Of a stretch of DNA of 64,000 nucleotides, positions 46,042 through 54,989 are shown one piece after another (position 1 is the first letter of the stretch; every line of letters starts with the position of its first letter). The stretch comes from Tepidamorphus gemmatus (GTDB lineage Bacteria > Pseudomonadota > Alphaproteobacteria > Rhizobiales > Tepidamorphaceae), in contig NZ_SMAK01000002.1 in assembly GCF_004346195.1 (NCBI RefSeq), positions 434,001-498,000 on the forward strand. Direction: 5' to 3'. The position numbers were made by a program, and so were the translations under genes. The notes under the pieces are model-generated. The model was given only the letters and a program-made list of their open reading frames with translations. It was not told where the DNA came from and ran no database searches.

Positions 46042-47019
46042 CTACTTCTCTTCCGGCGCCCCGGCCGCCTCGAATCCGAGCGCCGCGAAGCTGCGTGCCA
46101 TGTGATCCGGCAGGGGCGCCGTGACATCTACCGGGCGGCCCGTGACCGGATGCGGGAACACGATCCTTCTGGCATGCAGATGCAGCTTGTCGGCCACGCT
46201 GTCGGGAAGGTCTCGGTCGGTTGGATACTTCTCATCACCAACAATCGGATGACCGAGGATCGCCATGTGCGCCCTGAGCTGGTGCTGGCGGCCGGTCACC
46301 GGCTTGAGCGACATCCAGGCGAATTTCTGCGCAGCCCGGTCGATGACGGAGTAGTAGGTGACGGCCGTCTGCGCCGCATCCTGTTCGCCCGGCCGTGCTG
46401 CCCGGACTCGGTCACCAGCCGGCCCGGTCGCCTTCACCAGCGCGGCCTCGACCTTGCCCTGCGGCGGCTTCGGCACACCATGAACGATCGCCCAGTAGAT
46501 CTTGCGTACCGAACGGGTCTGGAACATCCGCCCCATTCTCGCCGCCACCCCCCGCCGCTTGGCGACCACGAGCACGCCGGAGGTGTCGCGGTCGAGCCGA
46601 TGCACCAGACGCGGCCGGCTGTCGGCATCCTCGCCGAGGCCCGCGAGCAGACCGTCGATGTGCCGGGTCGTCCTGGTGCCGCCCTGAACCGCCAGACCGG
46701 ACGGCTTGTTGAGGACCATCAGGTCATCGTCCTCGTAAAGCACGAGCGAGGCGAGCCATGCCTGATCGGCGGCGGAGATGCGCGGCCGGGGCTTCGACGT
46801 CTGGGCGTCTGCCGCCGGCAGCGGCGGGACGCGCACCGTCTGCCCGGTCGCCAGCCTGTCGTTCGCCTTGGCCCGCGCGCCGTCAACACGCACCTGACCC
46901 GTCCGCAGCAGCTTCTGCAGGTAACCCTGTGTGACGTGCGGAAAGTGCTGGCGGAACCAGCGGTCGAGGCGCATGCCGTCCTCGCCGGTCGCCACCTGAA
47001 GCTGACGGACGCCAGTCAT
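46042..47019 (-). CDS. RluC/RluD-family pseudouridine synthase
   Basis: A 325-residue rRNA pseudouridine synthase. An S4 domain (about 16-65, MRLDRWFRQHFPHVTQGYLQ) precedes the catalytic domain with VLNKPSGLAVQGG and HRLDRDTSG, where Asp143 is catalytic; PVTGRQHQLRAHMAILGHP is the usual later motif. It modifies 23S rRNA uridines; I cannot separate RluC from RluD specificity, though RluC is common at this locus. Its stop lies one base before the pseudogene start and its start overlaps the DUF190 gene by four bases. Confidence 0.9.
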   Translation of the reverse strand: MTGVRQLQVATGEDGMRLDRWFRQHFPHVTQGYLQKLLRTGQVRVDGARAKANDRLATGQTVRVPPLPAADAQTSKPRPRISAADQAWLASLVLYEDDDLMVLNKPSGLAVQGGTRTTRHIDGLLAGLGEDADSRPRLVHRLDRDTSGVLVVAKRRGVAARMGRMFQTRSVRKIYWAIVHGVPKPPQGKVEAALVKATGPAGDRVRAARPGEQDAAQTAVTYYSVIDRAAQKFAWMSLKPVTGRQHQLRAHMAILGHPIVGDEKYPTDRDLPDSVADKLHLHARRIVFPHPVTGRPVDVTAPLPDHMARSFAALGFEAAGAPEEK

Positions 47020-47357
47020 GCCGGACGCCTGTGGCCGTAGCGGATCACGCGGACATTCTCGACAGTGATCAGGCAGCTCTGGGTCATCTGCGTCACCTTC
47101 TCGATGAAGGACTCGATCTTGGTGGCCACGTCGACGATCTCGATGATGACCGGCAGATCCTCGGACAGCCGCAGGATCTTCGCGGTATGGAGACGGCTCG
47201 ATCGACCGAACCCCATCGGCCCGCGCAGCACGGTCGCGCCCGCCAGTCCGTGCTCGCGGGCTTTCAGGACGATCGCCTCATAGAGCGGATGGCCGTCTGC
47301 CCGGTCATCCTCGCCGATATAGATCTTGAGAAGGACCGATTGTTCCGACAGCTCCAT
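47016..47357 (-). CDS. DUF190 (PII-like) family protein
   Basis: A 113-residue protein. VLLKIYIGEDDRADGHPLYE and GLAGATVLRGPMGFGRSS (the conserved glycine-rich turn) followed by RLSEDLPVIIEIVD identify DUF190, a PII-like ferredoxin fold often encoded beside CrcB fluoride channels. I chose the ATG at 47357, preceded by GGAGGG, rather than a TTG 12 bases earlier. It overlaps the RluC-like gene by four bases and lies 21 bases after the first crcB gene, consistent with one operon. Its molecular role is not established. Confidence 0.85.
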   Translation of the reverse strand: MELSEQSVLLKIYIGEDDRADGHPLYEAIVLKAREHGLAGATVLRGPMGFGRSSRLHTAKILRLSEDLPVIIEIVDVATKIESFIEKVTQMTQSCLITVENVRVIRYGHRRPA

Positions 47358-47378
47358 CAAACCCTCCAAACCTGCCGG

Positions 47379-47771
47379 TCAGCGGTTGACCCAGGCGGCG
47401 ATTGCGTGACCGAGCCAGACGGCGCCCAACGACAGCACTATGGTCATGCCCAGATAGAGGGCCGCTCCCGCCGCGTCGCCGGCGAGAATAAGCAGCAACG
47501 TGTCGAGGCTCGCCAGCGAAAAGGTGGTGAAGCCACCGCAGATCCCCGACATCACGAACTGCCGCACGGTCGGCGAGACCAACAGACGACCGTCGGGTCC
47601 GGACAGCGTCGCGAACAGACCGATGACGAACGAGCCGACGATGTTGACGGCGAGCGTTCCCCCAACGACCCCGAAGACCGAGCCTCCCCCGAAGAGGAGG
47701 GTCACGACGTATCGTGCGAGGGCTCCGATCGCAGCGCCGCAGCCCACTGCCAGATACATCGCCACCGCCAA
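47379..47771 (-). CDS. crcB: CrcB/Fluc fluoride channel subunit (second of the pair)
   Basis: A 130-residue, four-helix fluoride exporter. GAAIGALARYVVTLLFG, the helix-2 NIVGSFVIGLFAT and the helix-3 break GICGGFTTFSLASLDT, with the conserved phenylalanine/threonine box, are typical. Two crcB genes in tandem usually form a heterodimer. It starts seven bases after the stop of the other crcB gene and is followed by DUF190. Fluoride toxicity control is the known role. Confidence 0.93.
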   Translation of the reverse strand: MAVAMYLAVGCGAAIGALARYVVTLLFGGGSVFGVVGGTLAVNIVGSFVIGLFATLSGPDGRLLVSPTVRQFVMSGICGGFTTFSLASLDTLLLILAGDAAGAALYLGMTIVLSLGAVWLGHAIAAWVNR

Positions 47772-47778
47772 TCCGTCC

Positions 47779-48174
47779 TCACCCCAACAGCCAGGTGGCT
47801 GCGACGTTGCCGACGATAATGGCCACGACGCACCCCCCGGCCGACAGGACGACGTTGAGCACCGCCTTCAGGGACTCTCCCGCACGGGCAAGCGCCAGCG
47901 TCTGCAGACTGAACGACGACACGGTCGTGAAGCTGCCGACGACGCCGATCAGCACCAGCTCCCTGAACCAGTTTGCGTCGAAGGTACCGCCACGATCGGA
48001 GGCCAGCGCGGTGAGGGTGCCCATGGTGGTGCATCCGGTCAGGTTCACTACCAAGGTGCCCCAGGGAAACCGCTCGCCGACGACCCGTCCCACCAGGCCA
48101 GACACGCCGAACCGCAGCATTCCTCCGACGAATCCGCCGGTGACGATCAGCAACAGATGGACCGGATCGAACAC
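47779..48174 (-). CDS. crcB: CrcB/Fluc fluoride channel subunit (first of the pair)
   Basis: A 131-residue CrcB. LLIVTGGFVGGMLRFGVSG, TLVVNLTGCTTMGTLTALAS and VVGSFTTVSSFSLQTLALA carry the pore motifs, slightly diverged from the second copy (glycine/cysteine instead of GSF in helix 2), which fits an asymmetric heterodimer. The start is GTG at 48174, with AAAGG eight bases upstream; the 78-codon upstream open frame looks non-coding. It is the first gene of the crcB-crcB-DUF190-rluC-like operon. Confidence 0.9.
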   Translation of the reverse strand: MFDPVHLLLIVTGGFVGGMLRFGVSGLVGRVVGERFPWGTLVVNLTGCTTMGTLTALASDRGGTFDANWFRELVLIGVVGSFTTVSSFSLQTLALARAGESLKAVLNVVLSAGGCVVAIIVGNVAATWLLG

Positions 48175-48562
48175 GAGCCGCCTTTCCGTTACGGGGCGAT
48201 CGGCAGGCCGCGTGCGCGGCAGCGCTGGCGCACCCCCCGGCCATCGCAGGCACCGTGATACCTCACGGCAGGCGTCGCGATGCGGGGGCTGCCGACAAGG
48301 TCGTCCACGGCAGCCGTCGGCGGATTGACAGGCACGTGCAACATCGGGCTGGTCTCCCAAGATCGGACGGGTGTCGGTTGGCTTGGACCCTCCAGACGGA
48401 ACCGTCAAGCCGCTGCCGCAGCGGCTCCGGTAGCAGCGCCGTTAACCCTTGCATCCCCGAGCAGTGGCGGAGAACTCCGTCAGGGGTTAATTGTCTCTTA
48501 CCATGATCTGCGCCGCGCCTCTCTCGACCTGCTGTGTGGCTCTGCACGACAGGATTGCAGAC
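48175..48562. other. Divergent intergenic region before the crcB operon and CelD/BcsL-like gene
   Basis: This 388-base gap should hold both promoters. On the plus side TTAACCC (48442-48448) and GGGTTAA (48484-48490) are inverted repeats flanking a CGGAG-AA-CTCCG mini-hairpin. I looked for a fluoride riboswitch on the minus strand upstream of the first crcB gene and found only a partial resemblance, so I do not call one. No protein gene is convincing here. Confidence 0.4.
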
Positions 48563-49777
48563 ATGCCCGCCACCATGACCCCGTTGCCCTCTAGATCAGC
48601 CGACGCGTCGGGATTCCGGATCGAGGTCGCGGGGTCGCCGGAGGACATCGAGTCCACCTGGCGGGAGTTCGAGCGCCATGCAGTGGGACATGTCTTCCAG
48701 ACATTCGTCTGGATGCAGAGCTGGTGCCGCACGGTCGGCGCGGCGTACGGGATCGTGCCGCGTATCCTGACCGGCCGCGATGCGGCCGGACGGACGTCGT
48801 TCATCCTGCCGATGGGCATCCGCAAGGCATTCGGTGCCCGCGTCGCCGGCTGGCTCGGCGGCAAGCAGGCCGACTACCACGGCGGTCTCTTCGAGCGACA
48901 CACACTGGAAAGACTGGCCAACGACCCGGCGGCGTTCTCCACCTTCCTCGCCGGAATCCTGGCAGCCCTCGGCGAGATCGACCTGCTGCACCTCGTGCGC
49001 CAGCCGGCGGTGCTGGAGGGGGTCGCCAACCCGTTTCTCGCGCTGCCGTCCTGGCTCAACGCCAACAGCGCCCATGCGACGGTGCTGGAACCCGACTGGG
49101 AGACCTTCTACCGGGCGCGCCGTCCGAGTGGCTGGCGCAGGACCGACCGCAAGAAGGAACAGGCGCTCGCCGCGCGTGGTCCGGTCGCATTCGTCGTCGC
49201 CGACAGCACGGAATCGACGGATCGCCTGCTGACCACGCTTATGGAGCAGAAGCGGCAGGGTCTGGCGCAGCTCGGCGTGCCGGACATGTTCGCGCCAGAG
49301 GCAACGGCGGCATTCTACCGGGATCTGGCCCGGTCGAGCTGCGCCGCTGGTCCCGTCGAGCTGTCCGCGCTGACCGCCGGCGGCGATATCGCCGCGGTAA
49401 GCTACGGGCTCAGGCATCGTGGCATCTACTACTACGTCCTGCACAGCTACGACATTGCGCGACTGGCCGACCTGTCACCCGGACGTCAGCTCATGTATCG
49501 CCTGATGCAGCGCGAATTCGAGGCTGGAACCCGCGTGTTCGACTTCACGATCGGTGACGAGGGCTACAAGGACCAGTGGTGCGAGATCACCACAGCGCTT
49601 TGGGATTCCGAACTGGCGATGACCGCGCAGGGCGCCGTGCTGGCGCGCGGATACCGCCTTGCCGAGGCCGGCAAGCGGCGCATCAAGACCGATCCCGTTC
49701 TCTGGCAGAAAGCCGTCGCCGTGCGCAGGGCCTGGCTCGGCTGGCGTGGCAGCAGGCAGCCGCGGCGAGCCGCCTAG
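48563..49777 (+). CDS. CelD/BcsL-type acyltransferase-fold protein (GNAT/FemAB-like)
   Basis: A 404-residue protein. It has the double-GNAT pattern of CelD/BcsL: HVFQTFVWMQSWCRTVG, SGWRRTDRKKEQALAARGP, then VSYGLRHRGIYYYVLHSYD, LSPGRQLMYRLMQREFEAGT and VFDFTIGDEGYKDQWCE, which is strongly conserved in this group. Members often accompany polysaccharide or cellulose biosynthesis, but none is adjacent here. I start at MPATMTPLP with AGGA about eight bases upstream; other in-frame starts lie up to 72 bases earlier. Its stop and that of the convergent rarA share the four bases CTAG. Confidence 0.78.
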   Translation: MPATMTPLPSRSADASGFRIEVAGSPEDIESTWREFERHAVGHVFQTFVWMQSWCRTVGAAYGIVPRILTGRDAAGRTSFILPMGIRKAFGARVAGWLGGKQADYHGGLFERHTLERLANDPAAFSTFLAGILAALGEIDLLHLVRQPAVLEGVANPFLALPSWLNANSAHATVLEPDWETFYRARRPSGWRRTDRKKEQALAARGPVAFVVADSTESTDRLLTTLMEQKRQGLAQLGVPDMFAPEATAAFYRDLARSSCAAGPVELSALTAGGDIAAVSYGLRHRGIYYYVLHSYDIARLADLSPGRQLMYRLMQREFEAGTRVFDFTIGDEGYKDQWCEITTALWDSELAMTAQGAVLARGYRLAEAGKRRIKTDPVLWQKAVAVRRAWLGWRGSRQPRRAA

Positions 49778-51087
49778 CCGGTCCCGCCGCGTTCGGTGCG
49801 CAGCCGCGCCCAGTAGTCGAGACGTTTGCGGATCTCACGCTCGAAGCCCCGCGCGGGCGGATCGTAGAATCGCTGCCGCTCCATGCCCTCGGGAAAGTAG
49901 TTCTGGCCCGAGAACGCGTCCGGCGCATCGTGGTCATAGGCGTAGCCGGCGCCATAGCCTTCATTCGCCATCAGCTGCGTCGGCGCGTTCAGGATGTGCT
50001 TGGGTGGCAGCAGCGAACCGTGTTCGCGCGCTGACTGGACCGCAGCCTTGTAGGCGATATAGCCTGCATTCGACTTCGGCGCGGTCGCCAGATAGATCAC
50101 CGCCTGGGCGATGGCCAGCTCGCCTTCCGGCGAGCCGAGGAAATCGTAGGCGTCCTTCGCCGCATTGGCGATGATCAGCGCCTGCGGATCGGCTAGTCCG
50201 ATGTCCTCGAACGCCATCCGCACCACACGGCGAGCGATGTAGAGCGGACTTTCCCCCGCCGCCATCATGCGCGCCAGATAGTACAGCGCTGCATCCGGGT
50301 CGGATCCGCGCACTGACTTGTGCAGGGCCGAGATCAGGTTGTAGTGGCCGTCCTGTGCCTTGTCGTAGATGGGCGCCCGCCGCTGCACGACCTCGGCGAG
50401 CCCGGCCGTGTCGAAGGTCTCGCCGTCGCGGGCTGCCCGGAACAGATCCTCGGCCAGGGTCAAGGCGGCGCGCCCGTCGCCGTCGGCCATGGCCGCGAGC
50501 GCGCGCCGGGCGTCCGCGTCAACGGGCAGCGACCGCCCCTCGGCCGCCTCGGCGCGCTCGAGCAATCGGTCGATGGCGACCTCATCCAGCCGCCGGAACA
50601 CCAGCACCTGCGCCCGCGACAGGAGCGCGGCGTTGAGCTCGAAGGACGGATTCTCGGTCGTCGCCCCGACCAGCACCACCGTCCCGTCCTCCATGACCGG
50701 CAGGAAGCTGTCCTGCTGGGCGCGGTTGAAGCGGTGGATCTCGTCGACAAACAGCAGCGTTCCCTGCCCCGCCAGACGCCGCTGCCGGGCCGCCTCGAAC
50801 AGCTTCTTCAGCTCCTGGACACCGGAGAAGATCGCCGAGACCTGCTCGAAGGCATGTCTCGTCTCCCCCGCCAGCAGCCTCGCGACCGTGGTCTTGCCGG
50901 TCCCGGGCGGCCCCCAAAAGATCAGTGAGCCGAGGCTGCCGGAACCGAGCATCCGGGTGAGCATGCCATCAGGCCCGACCAGATGATCCTGCCCCACCAC
51001 ATCGGCGAGCCGTAACGGCCGGAGCCGGTCGGCGAGCGGTCGCGGGACCTGGCGATCCAGACCCGCCGCCTCGAACAGCGTGGCCAT
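49774..51087 (-). CDS. rarA: Replication-associated recombination protein A (MgsA/RarA)
   Basis: A 437-residue AAA+ ATPase acting at stalled replication forks. Walker A GPPGTGKT at residues 59-66, Walker B LLFVDEIHRFNRAQQDS, sensor region LVGATTENPSFE, and the C-terminal tetramerisation part (HYNLISALHKSVRGSDPDAAL, then HILNAPTQLMANEGYGAGY) are all present. The normal length is about 440. It follows degP by 15 bases on the same strand, an arrangement frequent in Hyphomicrobiales, and its last bases overlap the end of the convergent CelD/BcsL-like gene. Confidence 0.95.
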   Translation of the reverse strand: MATLFEAAGLDRQVPRPLADRLRPLRLADVVGQDHLVGPDGMLTRMLGSGSLGSLIFWGPPGTGKTTVARLLAGETRHAFEQVSAIFSGVQELKKLFEAARQRRLAGQGTLLFVDEIHRFNRAQQDSFLPVMEDGTVVLVGATTENPSFELNAALLSRAQVLVFRRLDEVAIDRLLERAEAAEGRSLPVDADARRALAAMADGDGRAALTLAEDLFRAARDGETFDTAGLAEVVQRRAPIYDKAQDGHYNLISALHKSVRGSDPDAALYYLARMMAAGESPLYIARRVVRMAFEDIGLADPQALIIANAAKDAYDFLGSPEGELAIAQAVIYLATAPKSNAGYIAYKAAVQSAREHGSLLPPKHILNAPTQLMANEGYGAGYAYDHDAPDAFSGQNYFPEGMERQRFYDPPARGFEREIRKRLDYWARLRTERGGTG

Positions 51088-51102
51088 CGCGCCCCCGTAC
51101 CC

Positions 51103-52518
51103 TCAACCGGAGAAGGTCGAAGAGATGCGGCGCCCATCGCGGATGATGGTAATCGTCCAGGAACGCCGGCGATTCTCGGTCATCCGCGCCAGCCGGGCGG
51201 TTGATTGCACGCCCTCGCCGTTGATCTCGTCGATGATGTCGCCGACGATGAAGCCTACGCGCTGCGCCGGCGAACCCCGCTGTACGGCGATCACCACCAC
51301 GCCGTCGGCATCCGTATCGAGCGACAGCTCCTCCGCCACGGCCGGTGACAGGTTGGCGACGCGAACTCCGGTCAGCGGCGAGGCGCCACCGATGTCGCGC
51401 ACGTCGCGGGGCGGATCCTCCGGCGCGGCGATGAGCGACACGCCGACCACCTTTTCCCGGCCCCGTGTCCGCACGGTCAATTGCGTCGTCTCGCCGAGTC
51501 CGCGCGTCGCCAGACGGTATCTGAAGGCGTTCGGGTCGGTGATCTCCCAGCCGTCCACGGCCGTGATCACGTCGCCGGTCTTCAGGCCGGCGGCAATGGC
51601 CGGGCCGCGCGGATGCAGCTTGCCGACAAGTACGCCGACCGGCCGGTCCATGCCGAGGCTTTCGGCGATGTCGGGTGTGACCTCCTGGACGCTGGCGCCG
51701 AACCAGGGCCTGCGCACCTCGCCGCCGTTGCGCGCGCTCGCGACGACGAGACGGACCATGTTGGACGGAATGGCGAAGCCGATGCCGTGCGAGCCGCCGG
51801 AGCGCGAGAAGATCGCCGTATTGATCCCGACGACGCGGCCGCGCAGATCAACCAGCGCGCCGCCCGAATTGCCGGGGTTGATCGCCGCGTCGGTCTGGAT
51901 GAAGAAGCCGTAGTCCGACACCCCGACCTGAGTGCGCGCCAGCGCCGAAATGATGCCGCTGGTCACCGTCTGCCCAACGCCGAAGGGATTGCCGATCGCC
52001 AGGACGATGTCGCCGACCTCCAGATTGTCGGAATCATCGAATTCGAGGGCGGGAAAGGGTCCCTGTGCCCGTAACCTCAGGACCGCGAGATCGGTCTTCT
52101 CGTCGCGGATCACGACCTCCGCCTCGAACTCGCGGCGATCCGCCAGCGCCACCTTGATTTCGTCCGCCCCCTCGATCACGTGGGCATTGGTGACGACAAG
52201 GCCGACGGGATCGACGATGACCCCCGACCCCAGCGAGTTCTGCACCCGGCTCGTTTCCCCGCCCGGCACTTGCGGCAGACCTGGGCCGCCGAAGAATCGG
52301 CGAAAGAACGGATCATCGAAGAACGGCGGGTAATTGGGCCGGCGCACCAGCCGACTGGTGTAGACGTTGACGACCGCGGGAGCCGCCCGCTTGACCACGG
52401 CCGCATAGGAATAGGTGAGGTCTTCCGTCGTCGCCGGAACGGCACGCGTCTGCGCGGAGGCCGTGCCCGCGGCAAGCGCAAGCAGCACCAGGGCCGCAAC
52501 CAGGGGAGTACGGTTCAT
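51103..52518 (-). CDS. Periplasmic DegP/Do-type serine protease with two PDZ domains
   Basis: A 471-residue protease with signal peptide (TPLVAALVLLALAAGTASA). The triad is His113 (NAHVIEGA), Asp143 (EKTDLAVLRL) and Ser218 (INPGNSGGAL). Two PDZ domains follow, about 270-365 and 380-470. It degrades or holds misfolded envelope proteins. AAAGGA six bases before the second ATG (52518) favours that start over the one two codons earlier. It probably shares an operon with rarA. The recQ terminator lies just upstream of it. Confidence 0.92.
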   Translation of the reverse strand: MNRTPLVAALVLLALAAGTASAQTRAVPATTEDLTYSYAAVVKRAAPAVVNVYTSRLVRRPNYPPFFDDPFFRRFFGGPGLPQVPGGETSRVQNSLGSGVIVDPVGLVVTNAHVIEGADEIKVALADRREFEAEVVIRDEKTDLAVLRLRAQGPFPALEFDDSDNLEVGDIVLAIGNPFGVGQTVTSGIISALARTQVGVSDYGFFIQTDAAINPGNSGGALVDLRGRVVGINTAIFSRSGGSHGIGFAIPSNMVRLVVASARNGGEVRRPWFGASVQEVTPDIAESLGMDRPVGVLVGKLHPRGPAIAAGLKTGDVITAVDGWEITDPNAFRYRLATRGLGETTQLTVRTRGREKVVGVSLIAAPEDPPRDVRDIGGASPLTGVRVANLSPAVAEELSLDTDADGVVVIAVQRGSPAQRVGFIVGDIIDEINGEGVQSTARLARMTENRRRSWTITIIRDGRRISSTFSG

Positions 52519-52558
52519 CGCCATTCCTTTCGTGCCGCCAATATAGGGGGCCGAACCG

Positions 52559-52596
52559 GGAAAAAGAACGGCCGCAAAGTGCCGCGCAGCGGCCGT
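52559..52596 (-). terminator. Strong intrinsic terminator after recQ
   Basis: On the minus strand ACGGCCGC (52596-52589) pairs with GCGGCCGT (52575-52568), with a 13-base loop, and is followed by TCTTTTTCCC. It lies four bases after the recQ stop and isolates the downstream degP promoter. Confidence 0.8.
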
Positions 52597-52600
52597 CTCA

Positions 52601-54403
52601 TCACTCGTTCAGGACCGACAGGAAGGCCGGCCCGAATGCGGCCAGCTTGGCGGTACCGACGCCGCGCACACCCGCCAGTTCGTCCAGCGAGCGGGGCCGA
52701 TAGGCGGCCATTTCCTCCAGCGTCCGGTCGGTGAAGACCACGTAGGCAGGCACGTTGCGGGCGGCGGCGAGGTCGCGGCGCAGCGACTTCAGGCGGGCAA
52801 CCAGCTCGGCATCGGGAGCCGGCGGGGCGGGCGTCGCCCGGCGCCGCGCACGCCGCCCGCCCGGCTTCGGCGGTTCGAGCCGCAAGCGGAATGTCTCGGT
52901 CCCGTCGATCAGGCCAGCGGCCCGATCGGCCAGCGACAGCGAGCCGTAGCCGCCCGGTTCGACGGCGAGATACCCGTCGGCCACGAGCTGGCGCAGGATC
53001 GTCTGCCATTCCGAGCGGCGCCGGTCGGCGCCGGCCCCGAACAGCGGCAGCCGGTCGTGGCCCCTGCCGATGACCGTTTCGCTCGCCTCGCCCGTCAGAA
53101 GGTCAGCAAGGTAGACCGCCCCGTACCGCTCGCCCGTCGTGCGGACCATGTCGATCGCCAGCCGCGCAGCCGGCGTCGCATCGACGAACTGCGGCGGCAC
53201 CAGACAGATGTCGCAGTTGCCGCAGGGACCCGAGGCCTCGCCGAAATAGCCGAGAAGCACCTGGCGGCGGCACGAGGTGGTTTCACAGAAACCGACCAGC
53301 GCCTCCAGCCGCAGCGCTTCGATGCGCTTGCGTTCCTCGTCACAGTCCTGCTCCTCGATGAAGCGGCGCCGCGTGCGTACATCCTCCCGGCCATACAGCA
53401 TCACCGCATCCGACGGCGCCCCGTCGCGTCCCGCCCGGCCGATCTCCTGGTAATAGGCCTCCAGGCTACCGGGAACATCGCCGTGAATGACGTAGCGGAC
53501 ATTCGACTTGTCGATACCCATCCCGAAGGCAACGGTGGCAACCATGACCACGCCGGCCTCCGCGAGGAAGGTCTCCTGGTTTGCTGCCCTTTCGGCAACG
53601 CTCATGCCGGCATGATAGGGCAGCGCCCGCACGCCGAGACCCTGCAGCGCGGCCGCGGTCTCCTCCACCTTCCTGCGCGAGATGCGATAGATGATGCCGC
53701 TCTCGCCCGGTCGCTCCCGCACCAGACGCTCGATCTGGCGCTGCGCATTGGATTTGGCCAGGACGGTAAGGCGAATGTTGGGACGGTCGAAACCGCAGAC
53801 GATGGTCTCGACTGCGCCGCCGAACAGCCTGTCGCAGATCTCGTCACGGGTGGCGCGGTCGGCAGTTGCCGTCACTGCGGCCAGCGGCACATCGGGAAAG
53901 GCCTCGCGGAGGGCGCCGAGGCCAAGATAGTCCGCTCGAAACGAATGGCCCCATTGCGAGATGCAATGCGCCTCGTCTATCGCGATCAGGCAGACCGGCA
54001 GTCTGCGGAGCGCCGCGAGCATGCGCGGCGCCATCAGCCGCTCCGGCGACAGGTAGAGCAGGCGAACCGCACCGCGCACGACGCGTCGCCAGATCGCTAC
54101 ATTAACCTCGCGCGTCTTGCCGGAATGGATCGCCTCGGCGGCAAGTCCGGCTAGCTTCAGGGCCGCCACCTGATCGTCCATCAGCGCAATCAGTGGCGAG
54201 ACAACGATCGCCAGACCGCCACGGACAAGTGCGGGAAGCTGGTAGCAGAGCGACTTTCCGGCACCGGTCGGCATGATCGCCAGCACGTTGCGGCCGTCGA
54301 TCAGCGCATCGACAATCGGCTCCTGTCCTGCCCGGAACGCGGCAAATCCGAATGCCTCACGCAGGACGGCGAACTTGCGGCTGTCTTGATCGATCTGTCC
54401 CAC
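52601..54403 (-). CDS. recQ: ATP-dependent DNA helicase RecQ
   Basis: A 600-residue superfamily-2 helicase. Walker A PTGAGKSLCYQ begins at residue 45; the DEAH box is in IDEAHCISQWGHSFR; motif VI ends GRAGRDGAPSDA. A zinc-binding region with four cysteines (FCETTSC, PCGNCDIC) and winged helix follow, then an arginine/proline-rich linker and a C-terminal HRDC domain (about 530-600). It unwinds DNA in recombination repair. It lies between rplQ and degP, which are often adjacent in related genomes, and has its own terminator. The start MGQIDQDSRKFAVLRE fits the family. Confidence 0.95.
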   Translation of the reverse strand: MGQIDQDSRKFAVLREAFGFAAFRAGQEPIVDALIDGRNVLAIMPTGAGKSLCYQLPALVRGGLAIVVSPLIALMDDQVAALKLAGLAAEAIHSGKTREVNVAIWRRVVRGAVRLLYLSPERLMAPRMLAALRRLPVCLIAIDEAHCISQWGHSFRADYLGLGALREAFPDVPLAAVTATADRATRDEICDRLFGGAVETIVCGFDRPNIRLTVLAKSNAQRQIERLVRERPGESGIIYRISRRKVEETAAALQGLGVRALPYHAGMSVAERAANQETFLAEAGVVMVATVAFGMGIDKSNVRYVIHGDVPGSLEAYYQEIGRAGRDGAPSDAVMLYGREDVRTRRRFIEEQDCDEERKRIEALRLEALVGFCETTSCRRQVLLGYFGEASGPCGNCDICLVPPQFVDATPAARLAIDMVRTTGERYGAVYLADLLTGEASETVIGRGHDRLPLFGAGADRRRSEWQTILRQLVADGYLAVEPGGYGSLSLADRAAGLIDGTETFRLRLEPPKPGGRRARRRATPAPPAPDAELVARLKSLRRDLAAARNVPAYVVFTDRTLEEMAAYRPRSLDELAGVRGVGTAKLAAFGPAFLSVLNE

Positions 54404-54472
54404 CGGGAGGCGTTTACAGCAGCCGCCGCCGATCTGTCATCCGATTCGGCAAAGCGGCTTCTTGCCGTCGCG

Positions 54473-54498
54473 AACACGAAAGGGGCCCGAAGGCCCCT
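54473..54498 (-). terminator. Terminator of the ribosomal protein operon after rplQ
   Basis: On the minus strand AGGGGCC, a UUCG tetraloop (TTCG) and GGCCCCT form a perfect 7-bp stem, followed by TTCGTGTTCG. The stem plus exceptionally stable loop is typical of operon ends. Confidence 0.8.
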
Positions 54499-54525
54499 CT
54501 GAATGCTCCGCCCGGGCAGGCAGAC

Positions 54526-54954
54526 TCACGCCGCCTCGGTCCCCGAAGCGGTTTCCGCCTCATGCCGGGCGCGGTCCTCGGCACCCTTGGCGCTTTCGTC
54601 GCGGTCGACCAGCTCGATCACCGCGACCGGCGCTGCGTCGCCGTAACGGAAGCCCGCCTTCAGCACACGCGTGTAGCCGCCATTGCGCTGCCTGTAGCGC
54701 GGACCAAGCGTCTCGAACAGCTTCGACACCGCGTCCTTGTCGCGGATCTGGCTGATCGCCTGACGACGCGCATGAAGATCGCCGCGCTTGCCGAGCGTGA
54801 CAAGCTTGTCGACGATCGGCTTCAGCTCCTTCGCCTTCGGCAGCGTCGTGACGATCTGTTCGTGTCGGATCAGCGACGCGGCCATATTGGCGAACATCGC
54901 CTTGCGGTGACTCGAGCTCCGATTGAGCCTCCGGCCCGCCTTTCCATGACGCAT
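54526..54954 (-). CDS. rplQ: 50S ribosomal protein L17
   Basis: 142 residues. [20 protein letters not shown], then [19 protein letters not shown] and the long alphaproteobacterial acidic C-terminus ([14 protein letters not shown]) identify L17. It is the last gene of the ribosomal block, 35 bases after rpoA, and is followed by a strong terminator. Confidence 0.98.
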   Translation of the reverse strand: MRHGKAGRRLNRSSSHRKAMFANMAASLIRHEQIVTTLPKAKELKPIVDKLVTLGKRGDLHARRQAISQIRDKDAVSKLFETLGPRYRQRNGGYTRVLKAGFRYGDAAPVAVIELVDRDESAKGAEDRARHEAETASGTEAA

Positions 54955-54989
54955 GGAACTCTCCCTGAATTCGGTGGCGCCGGCGGCGC

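Noticed and set aside
48175-48300. Fluoride riboswitch upstream of crcB
   Set aside because: The minus strand has GCGATGG and CTGCCG pieces, but the order and pairing of the crcB motif could not be reconstructed.
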